The notes beneath the pieces were generated by a model, which saw only the letters and a list, made by a program, of their open reading frames with translations, was not told the DNA's origin and made no database searches. The position numbers and the translations under genes are program-made. From positions 1 through 20,419 of IMG/VR virus record IMGVR_UViG_3300002144_000585: a DNA stretch of 20,419 nucleotides, one strand, 5' to 3'. Shown here in pieces: positions 14,418 through 20,419 of this stretch (positions are counted from its first letter, which is position 1; each line of letters starts with the position of its first letter). This DNA comes from a virus.

Positions 14418-14787
14418 TATTTGTTGTGTCTAATATAGTGTCTTTCTCTCCAACTTGCAAGTCTTGTACAAAATAATCTTCTCTTCCCCGTATCTCAGAG
14501 GTGGTTACAAAATAATATTCTATATTTAGGTCTAGCATTTCATCTCTAATCTCTTTGTAGGGAGAAACTACTGCTACTACTACGTTCAATCCTTTATGAT
14601 CTAAGAATCTAACGATATTATTAATCAAGGTTAGGTTCTTTACCCTACCTTCTTTACTATAATCTTTATTGTTGAAGACTGCTCTAATATCATCACCATC
14701 AACGTGTACTGCATCTATTTTCTCTAATAATGCTTTTGCTAAAGTAGTCTTCCCTGCTCCAGGCTGTCCGTAAAACCAATATATCAT
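14383..14787 (-). CDS. APS-kinase-like P-loop enzyme
   Basis: A 134-residue kinase resembling CysC, which phosphorylates adenosine 5'-phosphosulfate to PAPS. Walker A GQPGAGKTT is at 7-15. VDGDDIRAVF at 29-38 is the APS-binding DGD-x-x-R motif. KDYSKEGRVKN (41-51) corresponds to the FS-x-x-DR-x-x-N region, and VAVVSPYKEIRDEM (71-84) to the family's SP-Y-x-x-x-R segment. LDTT at 119-122 matches the usual late D-T motif. It is shorter than typical CysC (about 175-200 residues), ending soon after the last core strand. It overlaps the upstream glycosyltransferase by four bases and the truncated nucleotidylyltransferase by 26 bases, so its last residues (NEILSLYW) are encoded by the other gene's start in another frame. 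An alternative is a related small-molecule kinase; the sulfotransferase nearby favours PAPS formation. Confidence 0.75.
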   Translation of the reverse strand: MIYWFYGQPGAGKTTLAKALLEKIDAVHVDGDDIRAVFNNKDYSKEGRVKNLTLINNIVRFLDHKGLNVVVAVVSPYKEIRDEMLDLNIEYYFVTTSEIRGREDYFVQDLQVGEKDTILDTTNITVNEILSLYW

Positions 14788-15692
14788 ACTTTATCTATTG
14801 AATTATAAATTTTATCAAGGTCAAAAATTTCCTCTACACTATAGTAAGGACATTCTGCTACTTCTCCGGAAAACGAGTAGTCAAATAGGTAGGAATCTAT
14901 TAATTTAGGTTTATGGGCCGGTGGATTAGCTTCTATATTAGAATGTTGATCGTATCCAAACAGCTTTGGAGAGGTTCCTATCCATAGTACAGTTGAAGGA
15001 AGTTCTAAAGCTGCTGCTATGTGTTGTAAGCTGGAATCTATAAGTACTCTCTTGTCGGTAGAAGCAACTAATGTAAACAGTTCGTAGTTAGTCATCGACT
15101 GGTAGTAAGCTTCATCTACTCCGGGAAGTATTTCTAGTTCGTTTCTACATACCTGTAAGATTCTATATTTATCTTTATATTTTTCTACTATCTGCTGACC
15201 TATGTAAGGAGGTATATCTCGAGTCCAAGAATATACCTTTTCATCCTGTAAGGGTCCTCCGTTTGTATGGAGGAGTAGAGTAGGTTTCTCTGTTTTCCAG
15301 AGACTAACTATTCGCTGCTGTACTAAGTTAAAAAATAGCTGTGGTGTTTGTTTTCTGTATTCTAGCTCTAATAAATCACACCAACTCTTTATGAGGTGTT
15401 GCTTTTTATGAATATGAGCACTTTGGTGATATCCTTCCTGCCTAAAAATTATCGTATCTTTCCCCTCTATATAATCTTCGTAAAAGTATGTTAGCTTGTT
15501 TAAAGAGTAAACTCTATCTACGAGAGGGTTATTAAGGAAAACTTCAGGATACGAGACGGTCATTATTAGTTTTCTATCTGGATATTTTTCTTTAATAGAA
15601 GGTACTAGAGCTGTAGCCGCTACATTCTTACCTAACCCGCCCTCTACATGCCAGACTACGTATTTTTCTTTTGATTGATAACCTACTTTCAT
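14784..15692 (-). CDS. GT9-like glycosyltransferase (heptosyltransferase type)
   Basis: A 302-residue GT-B glycosyltransferase related to ADP-heptose:LPS heptosyltransferases. The N-terminal half shows HVEGGLGKNVAATALVPSIK (15-34), the usual GGIGD-like loop, then PEVFLNNPLVDRVYSL (49-64). The C-terminal half has LLHTNGG (140-146) and LIDSSLQHIAAALELPSTVL, then WIGTSPKLFGY (217-247), the sugar-nucleotide-binding region where the family has a D-S/T-G-x-x-H-x-A-A-A motif; here it is DSSLQHIAAAL. It would act in the cytoplasm on a lipid-linked or protein acceptor. It sits two bases after the sulfotransferase and overlaps the kinase gene by four bases, so sugar transfer and sulfo-transfer are likely parts of one modification. 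The donor and acceptor cannot be predicted. Confidence 0.75.
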   Translation of the reverse strand: MKVGYQSKEKYVVWHVEGGLGKNVAATALVPSIKEKYPDRKLIMTVSYPEVFLNNPLVDRVYSLNKLTYFYEDYIEGKDTIIFRQEGYHQSAHIHKKQHLIKSWCDLLELEYRKQTPQLFFNLVQQRIVSLWKTEKPTLLLHTNGGPLQDEKVYSWTRDIPPYIGQQIVEKYKDKYRILQVCRNELEILPGVDEAYYQSMTNYELFTLVASTDKRVLIDSSLQHIAAALELPSTVLWIGTSPKLFGYDQHSNIEANPPAHKPKLIDSYLFDYSFSGEVAECPYYSVEEIFDLDKIYNSIDKV

Positions 15693-15694
15693 TT

Positions 15695-16516
15695 TTATAT
15701 TTTATATTCGAATGCTTCGTAGAACCATTGATAGTTGTCTGTAATTAGTTTACAGGATGTTTCCCCTAGTACTTCTAGATAATCTTCTTTCAGTATTTCT
15801 AGTTTACTTTTAATAATATGGTCTCCAAATACTCCGTATATCTTATCATCTTCGTAAGTAAATTGCTCTATGTTATTAAAATCGTGGGTATATAACGGTA
15901 AGTCTAAGTATTCGTAAATTCTTACCATTTCCTCATTAGGATTCTTGCACAAATCTTCGAATCGTACGAATAGAATGTTCTGATGGATGTCTTCTAGTAG
16001 AGTTTGGTATAGTCTATCTAAGGCAGGGGCTATTGGTACATTATTAGACCAGTATACAACTCTCTTATCTGTAGTAGTTCCGGTAAGGTCTTGCCAATTC
16101 GCTATACCCAGGTCTTTCTGAGGGTTCTCCCTATATTTTTTCTCTAAAGAAGCGAACACTCCTCTTAAGTCCCTAACCATGCATATGATTTTAGGGTTTG
16201 GATCGTAAAAATCAATAAATTTATAGTCCATTCCCCAGCCTCTACTTTTATCTAGAACGTAGGGTCTATCTGTAATCGCATTATAGAACTCGTAAATCCC
16301 TGCTTTAAGAAGTGCTTTATAGCCTTTCTCCATTGTAGCTTCATCCTGTGCCTTAAACTCTTGGGAATTAGTATACATTGTTCTAATACCGTGGTACATT
16401 TCGAATATACCAGATGTAGGAGTAGGGTAAATTAAAGGGTTTTGAGCTAGTATATTTTGAATCAAGGTAGATCCTGCTCTTGGCAGAGAACTATTGTAGA
16501 ATACTTTATTAACCAT
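15695..16516 (-). CDS. PAPS-dependent sulfotransferase
   Basis: A 273-residue sulfotransferase that would move a sulfo group from PAPS to a hydroxyl or amine. The 5'-phosphosulfate loop SLPRAGSTLIQNIL is at 10-23, with the family P-R-x-G-S-T core. The 3'-phosphate site is IICMVRDLRGVFASLEKKYR (110-129), including the R-D-x-R and the Ser needed for 3'-phosphate contact. Later RFEDLCKNPNEEMVRIYEYLDLPL is the common domain end. Length fits single-domain bacterial sulfotransferases acting on glycans, lipids or proteins. It begins the enzymatic cassette after a 42-base gap and is followed within two bases by the GT9-like gene. With the APS-kinase-like gene 0.9 kb on, the phage appears able to make and use PAPS, given APS from the host. 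The acceptor is unknown. Confidence 0.86.
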   Translation of the reverse strand: MVNKVFYNSSLPRAGSTLIQNILAQNPLIYPTPTSGIFEMYHGIRTMYTNSQEFKAQDEATMEKGYKALLKAGIYEFYNAITDRPYVLDKSRGWGMDYKFIDFYDPNPKIICMVRDLRGVFASLEKKYRENPQKDLGIANWQDLTGTTTDKRVVYWSNNVPIAPALDRLYQTLLEDIHQNILFVRFEDLCKNPNEEMVRIYEYLDLPLYTHDFNNIEQFTYEDDKIYGVFGDHIIKSKLEILKEDYLEVLGETSCKLITDNYQWFYEAFEYKI

Positions 16517-16558
16517 GTTATAACTTATGTAATATATGTTAATATACTACCGTTTATA

Positions 16559-16849
16559 CTAATTTGCAAATAACTCTGCGATTTTATTTCTTGTTAGTGT
16601 TAGAGCTGCTTCTATATCTGCTTTCTGTTCCGTAGTTATGTATTCTGAGATCCATTCTTCCGCTAAAAGCATGCGGAATCTTTCTCTACTGTTAATAATA
16701 TACCTGGTCGTGTTTGAGGTTCCGTCCATTATATGTTCTTCAGGAGTATATTTCCTCTCATAGTTTGCAGTCTCTAGTATTACGTTAATATCGTCTACTA
16801 ATAAAAGAACTAATTTAACTCTCTCTTGTTTTTCTTCTTGTGTACCCAT
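16559..16849 (-). CDS. Small helical protein of unknown function, 96 residues
   Basis: I do not recognise this 96-residue protein. It is mostly charged and helical: QEERQ-type start (EEKQERVKLVLLLVDDINVI), a central GTSNTTRYIINSRERFRMLL segment, and a C-terminal helix pair (SEYITTEQKADIEAALTLTR, then NKIAELFAN). There is no signal peptide, cysteine or clear membrane segment; the LVLLLV stretch is too short. It starts two bases after the last S74 fibre gene and is followed by a 42-base gap before the sulfotransferase, so it probably belongs to the fibre group. A role as a fibre-assembly chaperone or attachment protein is possible but unsupported by any motif. Confidence 0.65.
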   Translation of the reverse strand: MGTQEEKQERVKLVLLLVDDINVILETANYERKYTPEEHIMDGTSNTTRYIINSRERFRMLLAEEWISEYITTEQKADIEAALTLTRNKIAELFAN

Positions 16850-16851
16850 TT

Positions 16852-17865
16852 TTATATTATAACTTTACTTTTTAATGTTTGAACTCTGGTGTCGATTGCT
16901 TGAATAGCCTTTACTAGTGGAGCTAGTAATTCCTCATAGGTGAGTTGGTAGTTATCTTCTTCTGGGCTATATATAACAGCGTCAAAGGAAGTATTAAGGT
17001 TTTCTGCTACGGCTTTTACTTCTTGTGCTATAAATCCATAATCTCTTGTTTCTTTCTTTAAAGTACCATCCTTAACCCCGTACTCAAATCCACATTCACG
17101 TACATAAGTATCTCTGGGATCTCCTTTAAAGGAGGTAGGTCTTAATTGACGTATAAAGTTTAATCCTAAGTTGTCTGTTAACGGTGTTACTTCTGCTTTA
17201 TCTCTACAGTCAGAAATGCTTGTCCATGTATTCCATGCGCAGTTGCAGACGTTATTGCTGCTATTTCCCCATCGGATTCTTGTTGCTGCTAAAGTTATAC
17301 TATGCCCTATAACGATAGAGCAGGTTCCTGTAACAGAAGAAGAATTCCCTACTACTACCCCGTACGGTGCGGATGTTCCGACGCAAGATCCGACTCCTAC
17401 AATTACTGTCCCTTGCCTGTTTGAAGTAGATTCCATACCTACTACGGTACTGTTAGAATAGGTTCCACCGTTTGCAAATCCTGTTAGAGCTCCTACTCCA
17501 GTATTACTTGCTCCGGTTGTGTTAAACCTGCCTGCTAAATATCCGGCAGAGGTATTATCAGATCCGGTAGTTAGGCTACATCCTGCTTTTGCTCCGACTG
17601 CTACGTTTTGATTTCCGGAAGTTATTGCAGATAAAGCGTATGCTCCGATTCCTATATTACAGCTACCTGTACCGTTTCTTACGGCTTGATACCCAATAGC
17701 TACGCTTTTTCCTCCGTTATTACCTGTTAAGGCACATCTGCCCATTATAGCGTTCTCGTTTCCTGTAGGAGCTCCGATACCGGTTCCCATCTGCACTCCA
17801 TTACTTCCTCCGGTGGTGGAGATCTTTATATTGCCGACGCATGAATTATTTAATAAACTAGCCAT
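16852..17865 (-). CDS. Tail-fibre-type protein with S74 chaperone domain (copy 3)
   Basis: A 337-residue fibre protein. Residues 1-35 are an N-terminal part (MASLLNNSCVGNIKISTTGG). Residues 36-200 are Gly/Ala-rich head-like repeats of the type NxAVGxxAG (SVAIGYQAV, NIGIGAYAL, NVAVGAKAG, TSAGYLAG), predicted to form a trimeric beta-roll. Residues 216-337 are an S74 intramolecular chaperone: SDCRDK with S218 and K223 matching the S-D-x-R-x-K self-cleavage signature, LNFIRQLRP, YGFIAQEVKAV, and a C-terminal heptad-like helix. In this family the domain trimerises, helps the fibre fold, then cuts itself off. Ten cysteines are unusual for such a protein. The start overlaps the upstream gene by eight bases through the sequence ATGGCTAG. 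Confidence 0.88.
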   Translation of the reverse strand: MASLLNNSCVGNIKISTTGGSNGVQMGTGIGAPTGNENAIMGRCALTGNNGGKSVAIGYQAVRNGTGSCNIGIGAYALSAITSGNQNVAVGAKAGCSLTTGSDNTSAGYLAGRFNTTGASNTGVGALTGFANGGTYSNSTVVGMESTSNRQGTVIVGVGSCVGTSAPYGVVVGNSSSVTGTCSIVIGHSITLAATRIRWGNSSNNVCNCAWNTWTSISDCRDKAEVTPLTDNLGLNFIRQLRPTSFKGDPRDTYVRECGFEYGVKDGTLKKETRDYGFIAQEVKAVAENLNTSFDAVIYSPEEDNYQLTYEELLAPLVKAIQAIDTRVQTLKSKVII

Positions 17866-18913
17866 TGCTTTGTAGGTTTTCTAAAGTCTCTAAACGGGTT
17901 AAGGTATCTTGCACTGCTTGTATAACAGGTGCTATCAAATCAGTATATATTAGACGGTAGTGATCTTCATCAGAGTTATAATTTAATGCATCAAAAGAGC
18001 TAGATACCTCTGTAAGAGCTGTTTCCATTTCTTGTGCTATAAAACCATACGATTTTTTTTCATTTGCTAAGGTTCCATCTTTAGTTCCGTACTCGAAATT
18101 ACATTCCCGAACGTACTTATCTCTAAAGTCAAAATTGTATTTGACAGGTCTTAACTTTCGTATGAAGTTTAATCCTAAATTAGTATCTAATGTTTCTATG
18201 TCTGTTTTATCTCTACAGTCTGAGAGAGTAGTCCATCCAATACCTACACAGAAGGTGGAGCATCCGGAATTCCCTGCAGCTGTATGGTTATCAAAATCTG
18301 CTGCTGTGCTGCAGCATCCTATAGATATCGTATTACTGGCGTTGTTTACACTAAAACCTGCCTTGTACCCTACTGCTATATTATTATCACCCTGAGCGTT
18401 AGCTAATGCGCAGAAACCTACAGCAATGTTACCGTTGGCGTTGGTACCAGCAGCGGTTAAAGCAAAAGCTCCTATTCCTGTATTACTGTTTCCTTCTCCT
18501 ATTGTGCTTCCTGCTCTAAACCCTACGAAAGTATTCGAGCCTCCATTTGTCAAGGCCGCGCCTGCGCAGCTTCCTATAGCAGTATTATAACAGCTAGATA
18601 CTGCGTCAAGAGTTCCAAAACCTACTGCTGTATTTCTAGTGCTAGCGTAGGCGTTATACATTGATTTAGCTCCAATAGCAGTAGAGCTGCAGTGAGTACC
18701 GCTGCTGTATAGGGCTTTATAGCCTACTGCTGTGGTATTCGTAGTACCAGTTCCTCCATATGCTAGAGCTTTATACCCGAAGATAGTATTTCGAAGTCCA
18801 GTGACTGAGGTGGTAGTTCCCCAGGCGCATCGGCCGGCAACAATATTAGTATCACTCCCTAGGGTTGCTACCCGGATGGTGTTGAAAGTACTATTAGTTA
18901 ATAAATTTGCCAT
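17858..18913 (-). CDS. Tail-fibre-type protein with S74 chaperone domain (copy 2)
   Basis: A 351-residue paralogue with the same plan: an N-terminal part (MANLLTNSTFNTIRVATLGS), then Gly/Ala-rich repeats of the TAVGYKAL / TAIGAKSM / TAVGFGTL / TAIGSCAG type over about residues 40-200, then an S74 domain from residue 229. The self-cleavage signature is SDCRDK (S231, K236), followed by LNFIRKLRPVKY, YGFIAQEMETAL and a C-terminal helix. Eleven cysteines are present, including a CC pair in SIGCCSTA. The repeat region differs clearly from its neighbours, while the S74 part is conserved. It starts one base after the previous fibre gene. These genes probably encode alternative or heteromeric fibres or whiskers; which structure they join cannot be told. 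Confidence 0.88.
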   Translation of the reverse strand: MANLLTNSTFNTIRVATLGSDTNIVAGRCAWGTTTSVTGLRNTIFGYKALAYGGTGTTNTTAVGYKALYSSGTHCSSTAIGAKSMYNAYASTRNTAVGFGTLDAVSSCYNTAIGSCAGAALTNGGSNTFVGFRAGSTIGEGNSNTGIGAFALTAAGTNANGNIAVGFCALANAQGDNNIAVGYKAGFSVNNASNTISIGCCSTAADFDNHTAAGNSGCSTFCVGIGWTTLSDCRDKTDIETLDTNLGLNFIRKLRPVKYNFDFRDKYVRECNFEYGTKDGTLANEKKSYGFIAQEMETALTEVSSSFDALNYNSDEDHYRLIYTDLIAPVIQAVQDTLTRLETLENLQSNG

Positions 18914-18914
18914 T

Positions 18915-19934
18915 CTATGTTAACTGTGCTTCTATTAAATCCAAATCCTCATTTATTTGCTGCAAGGCTTTAACTATCGGAGCTATAAGTTCTATTGCAG
19001 CTAATCCGTATACATCGTCATGTGCATTATAGCTAACACCGTCAAAGGTTTCACTTAGTGCTTCAGCAGCTTCTTTTACTTCCTGAGCTAAGAAACCGTA
19101 ATGTTCAAGTTGTTCTGTGAGAGTTCCGTCTTTATCTCCGTATTCGAAACCACACTTAAACATGTACTTTCTTCTATGGTCAAATTTAAACGAAACGGGG
19201 TTAAGTTTTCTTATGAAGTTTAATCCTAAGTTATCCGTTAAAGATTCAACATTAGTCTTGTCCCTACAGTCTGAGAGGTTTGACCATCCTACGTTTACGT
19301 GAGCAGTTGTAAATGAGTACTTCCCTATAACAAAATGATTATTAGAATAGTTAGATCCGTATGCGTAGAATCCTATCTGAACTGTTCCGCTGTTTGCTCC
19401 AAACCTGTTAGCACAAGCTCCAATCGCAGTATTCCCTGTACTTGAATAAAACTGACTTGCTGCTTGTCCTATAGCTACTTGCTTGCCGGCGGAGTTAGCT
19501 GCCTGCCCTGCGTTAGCTCCTATACCGGTTGAGCAGCCAGTGTTATAACGGAATGCAACTCTACCTATCTGAGTATTAGAAATATTGCAGGTTCCGGTCT
19601 GTATTTCGTTTCCTATAGTCGTTGATTGGCAGGAGGTAAAATAATTGTTAAAGTTTCCTATAGATACTGTATCGATCCCTCCGTAGTTACCTACTCCTGA
19701 TCTTTCTCCTATGTGTATGGTTCTATGTCCGTATAGGGCGGTTATTCCTGCTCTATACCCTATCGAAACTTTATCATTACCTGTAATAGCTCTTCCAGAG
19801 TTTTTTCCTATAGAGGTATTTCTAGCTCCGGAAGAGTAAGCGTTGCCGCTACCGAATACGGTATTAGTAAGTATGTTATTAACACCTTTTCCTAATACAA
19901 TCCCCCCTATTGTCGATTCCTGTAAGCTAGCCAT
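18915..19934 (-). CDS. Tail-fibre-type protein with S74 chaperone domain (copy 1)
   Basis: A 339-residue paralogue. The N-terminus MASLQESTIGGIVLGKGVNN is followed by repeats such as NTSIGKNSGRAI, KVSIGYRAG, TIHIGERSG, TVSIGNFNN, QVAIGQAAS and TAIGACANR, a YadA-head-like left-handed roll, to about residue 205. The S74 domain starts at 219: SDCRDK (S221, K226), LNFIRKLNPVSF, HYGFLAQEVKEAAEAL, and a final helix EDLDLIEAQ. It has six cysteines. There is no signal peptide or outer-membrane anchor, so it is a phage fibre, not a bacterial autotransporter adhesin. Its ATG lies inside the end of the preceding fibre gene (overlap of eight bases), with the same ATGGCTAG junction seen at 17865. Confidence 0.88.
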   Translation of the reverse strand: MASLQESTIGGIVLGKGVNNILTNTVFGSGNAYSSGARNTSIGKNSGRAITGNDKVSIGYRAGITALYGHRTIHIGERSGVGNYGGIDTVSIGNFNNYFTSCQSTTIGNEIQTGTCNISNTQIGRVAFRYNTGCSTGIGANAGQAANSAGKQVAIGQAASQFYSSTGNTAIGACANRFGANSGTVQIGFYAYGSNYSNNHFVIGKYSFTTAHVNVGWSNLSDCRDKTNVESLTDNLGLNFIRKLNPVSFKFDHRRKYMFKCGFEYGDKDGTLTEQLEHYGFLAQEVKEAAEALSETFDGVSYNAHDDVYGLAAIELIAPIVKALQQINEDLDLIEAQLT

Positions 19935-20419
19935 TATTCTCTAAGTGTTCAATTCTTTGTGCTAATTCTTTTATTGCTTCTACTAGAACTGCAGTTACTC
20001 TCGGGTACGATAAACTCTCTACCTGTCCGTCTTTTAAATGTACCAGTTCCGGTATTACTGTTTCTACTTCTTCTGCTATAAATCCGATTTGTCTTGATCC
20101 TTCAGCTATATTTGTAAAGTATACGCCTCGTAGCTGTTTTACCTTACTTAGAGCATCTGTTAATTGTTCAACGTCTTTCTTATACTTCAAAGCAGAGCTT
20201 TCAGTCAGGGCAGCTACAGTTAACGTAGTTCCGTTAAAAGTCATATTCGCAGATCCAGTAACTACGTTGCTTCCGTTTTTATAAACTACTTGGTTTGCAG
20301 ATCCTGCTACAGGTCCTGTTATTCCCTGTGTTCCTTGTGTTCCAGGCCCTCCTGTTGTACCTTGAGTACCTGTTGATCCTGTTCCACCGGTTGCACCGGT
20401 TGTACCTTGAGTACCTGTT
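19927..20419 (-). CDS. Collagen-like tail fibre with S74 domain (5' part beyond window)
   Basis: The frame is open from the right edge to the stop at 19927, so only the C-terminal 163 residues are seen and the start lies outside the window. The first 37 or so residues are Gly-X-Y collagen-like repeats rich in Thr and Gln (GTQGTTGATGGTGSTGTQG), followed by a short beta region (NQVVYKNGSNVVTGSANMTF). Then comes a compact S74-type chaperone domain: SSALKYKKDVEQL, VKQLRGVYFTNIAEGSRQIG, FIAEEVETVIPELV, and a final coiled helix (VEAIKELAQRIEHLENNG). An internal ATG at 20242-20244 is in frame but sits in the middle of the protein and is not the true start. It is a phage tail or appendage fibre, distinct in repeat type from the three genes that follow. 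Confidence 0.88.
   Translation of the reverse strand, partial: TGTQGTTGATGGTGSTGTQGTTGGPGTQGTQGITGPVAGSANQVVYKNGSNVVTGSANMTFNGTTLTVAALTESSALKYKKDVEQLTDALSKVKQLRGVYFTNIAEGSRQIGFIAEEVETVIPELVHLKDGQVESLSYPRVTAVLVEAIKELAQRIEHLENNG

Noticed and set aside
16852-19934. Bacterial YadA-like trimeric autotransporter adhesins
   Set aside because: The repeats look alike, but there is no signal peptide and no membrane anchor. The C-terminus is an S74 chaperone domain and the neighbours are phage tail genes.
20242-20244. ATG as start of the first fibre gene
   Set aside because: The frame continues upstream with collagen-like repeats to the window edge, so this methionine is internal.
20311-20419. Short tandem repeats resembling a CRISPR or minisatellite
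   Set aside because: The repetition comes from in-frame Gly-X-Y codons of a collagen-like fibre, with no repeat-spacer structure.

Overview
This window looks like the structural-gene region of a large A+T-rich contractile-tailed (T4-like, myovirus-type) bacteriophage. All real genes read on the minus strand, so transcription runs from base 20419 towards base 1. The genes are packed with overlaps or gaps of a few bases, and no stretch over 100 bases lacks a gene. There is no integrase, tRNA, rRNA, CRISPR array or insertion sequence. Almost no start codon has a Shine-Dalgarno sequence; most follow an A/T-rich leader. That is typical of phages of Bacteroidota-type hosts, but it is only an inference about the host.

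In transcription order the window opens with four fibre-type genes (20419-16852). The first is the C-terminal part of a collagen-like fibre. The next three are paralogues with glycine-rich, cysteine-bearing repeats. All four end in an S74-type intramolecular chaperone domain. A 96-residue unknown protein follows.

From 16516 to 13593 comes a tightly overlapped metabolic cassette: a sulfotransferase, a GT9-like (heptosyltransferase-type) glycosyltransferase, an APS-kinase-like P-loop enzyme, a truncated and then a full-length copy of a small HxGH nucleotidylyltransferase, and a DUF2061 membrane protein. It reads like a phage-borne sulfate-activation and sulfo-transfer system with glycan chemistry attached. 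A prolyl-hydroxylase-type 2OG-Fe(II) oxygenase and two small unknown proteins follow.

From 12416 to 8878 are three tandem LamG (concanavalin-like) proteins, probably virion or receptor-binding proteins, with conserved ends and variable middles. Next are a GH130-like five-bladed propeller protein and a TPR-FkbM methyltransferase fusion. Both belong functionally with the glycan-modifying genes.

The final block (6567-1) is the T4-type neck and tail module: gp13-like and gp14-like neck proteins, a small extra gene, a gp15-like sheath terminator, and two tandem tail sheath proteins. The second sheath carries an extra segment of about 225 residues and runs off the left edge.

The most notable content is the sulfation-like cassette embedded among the adhesion genes, the tandem 260-bp duplication inside it, and the enlarged second sheath.
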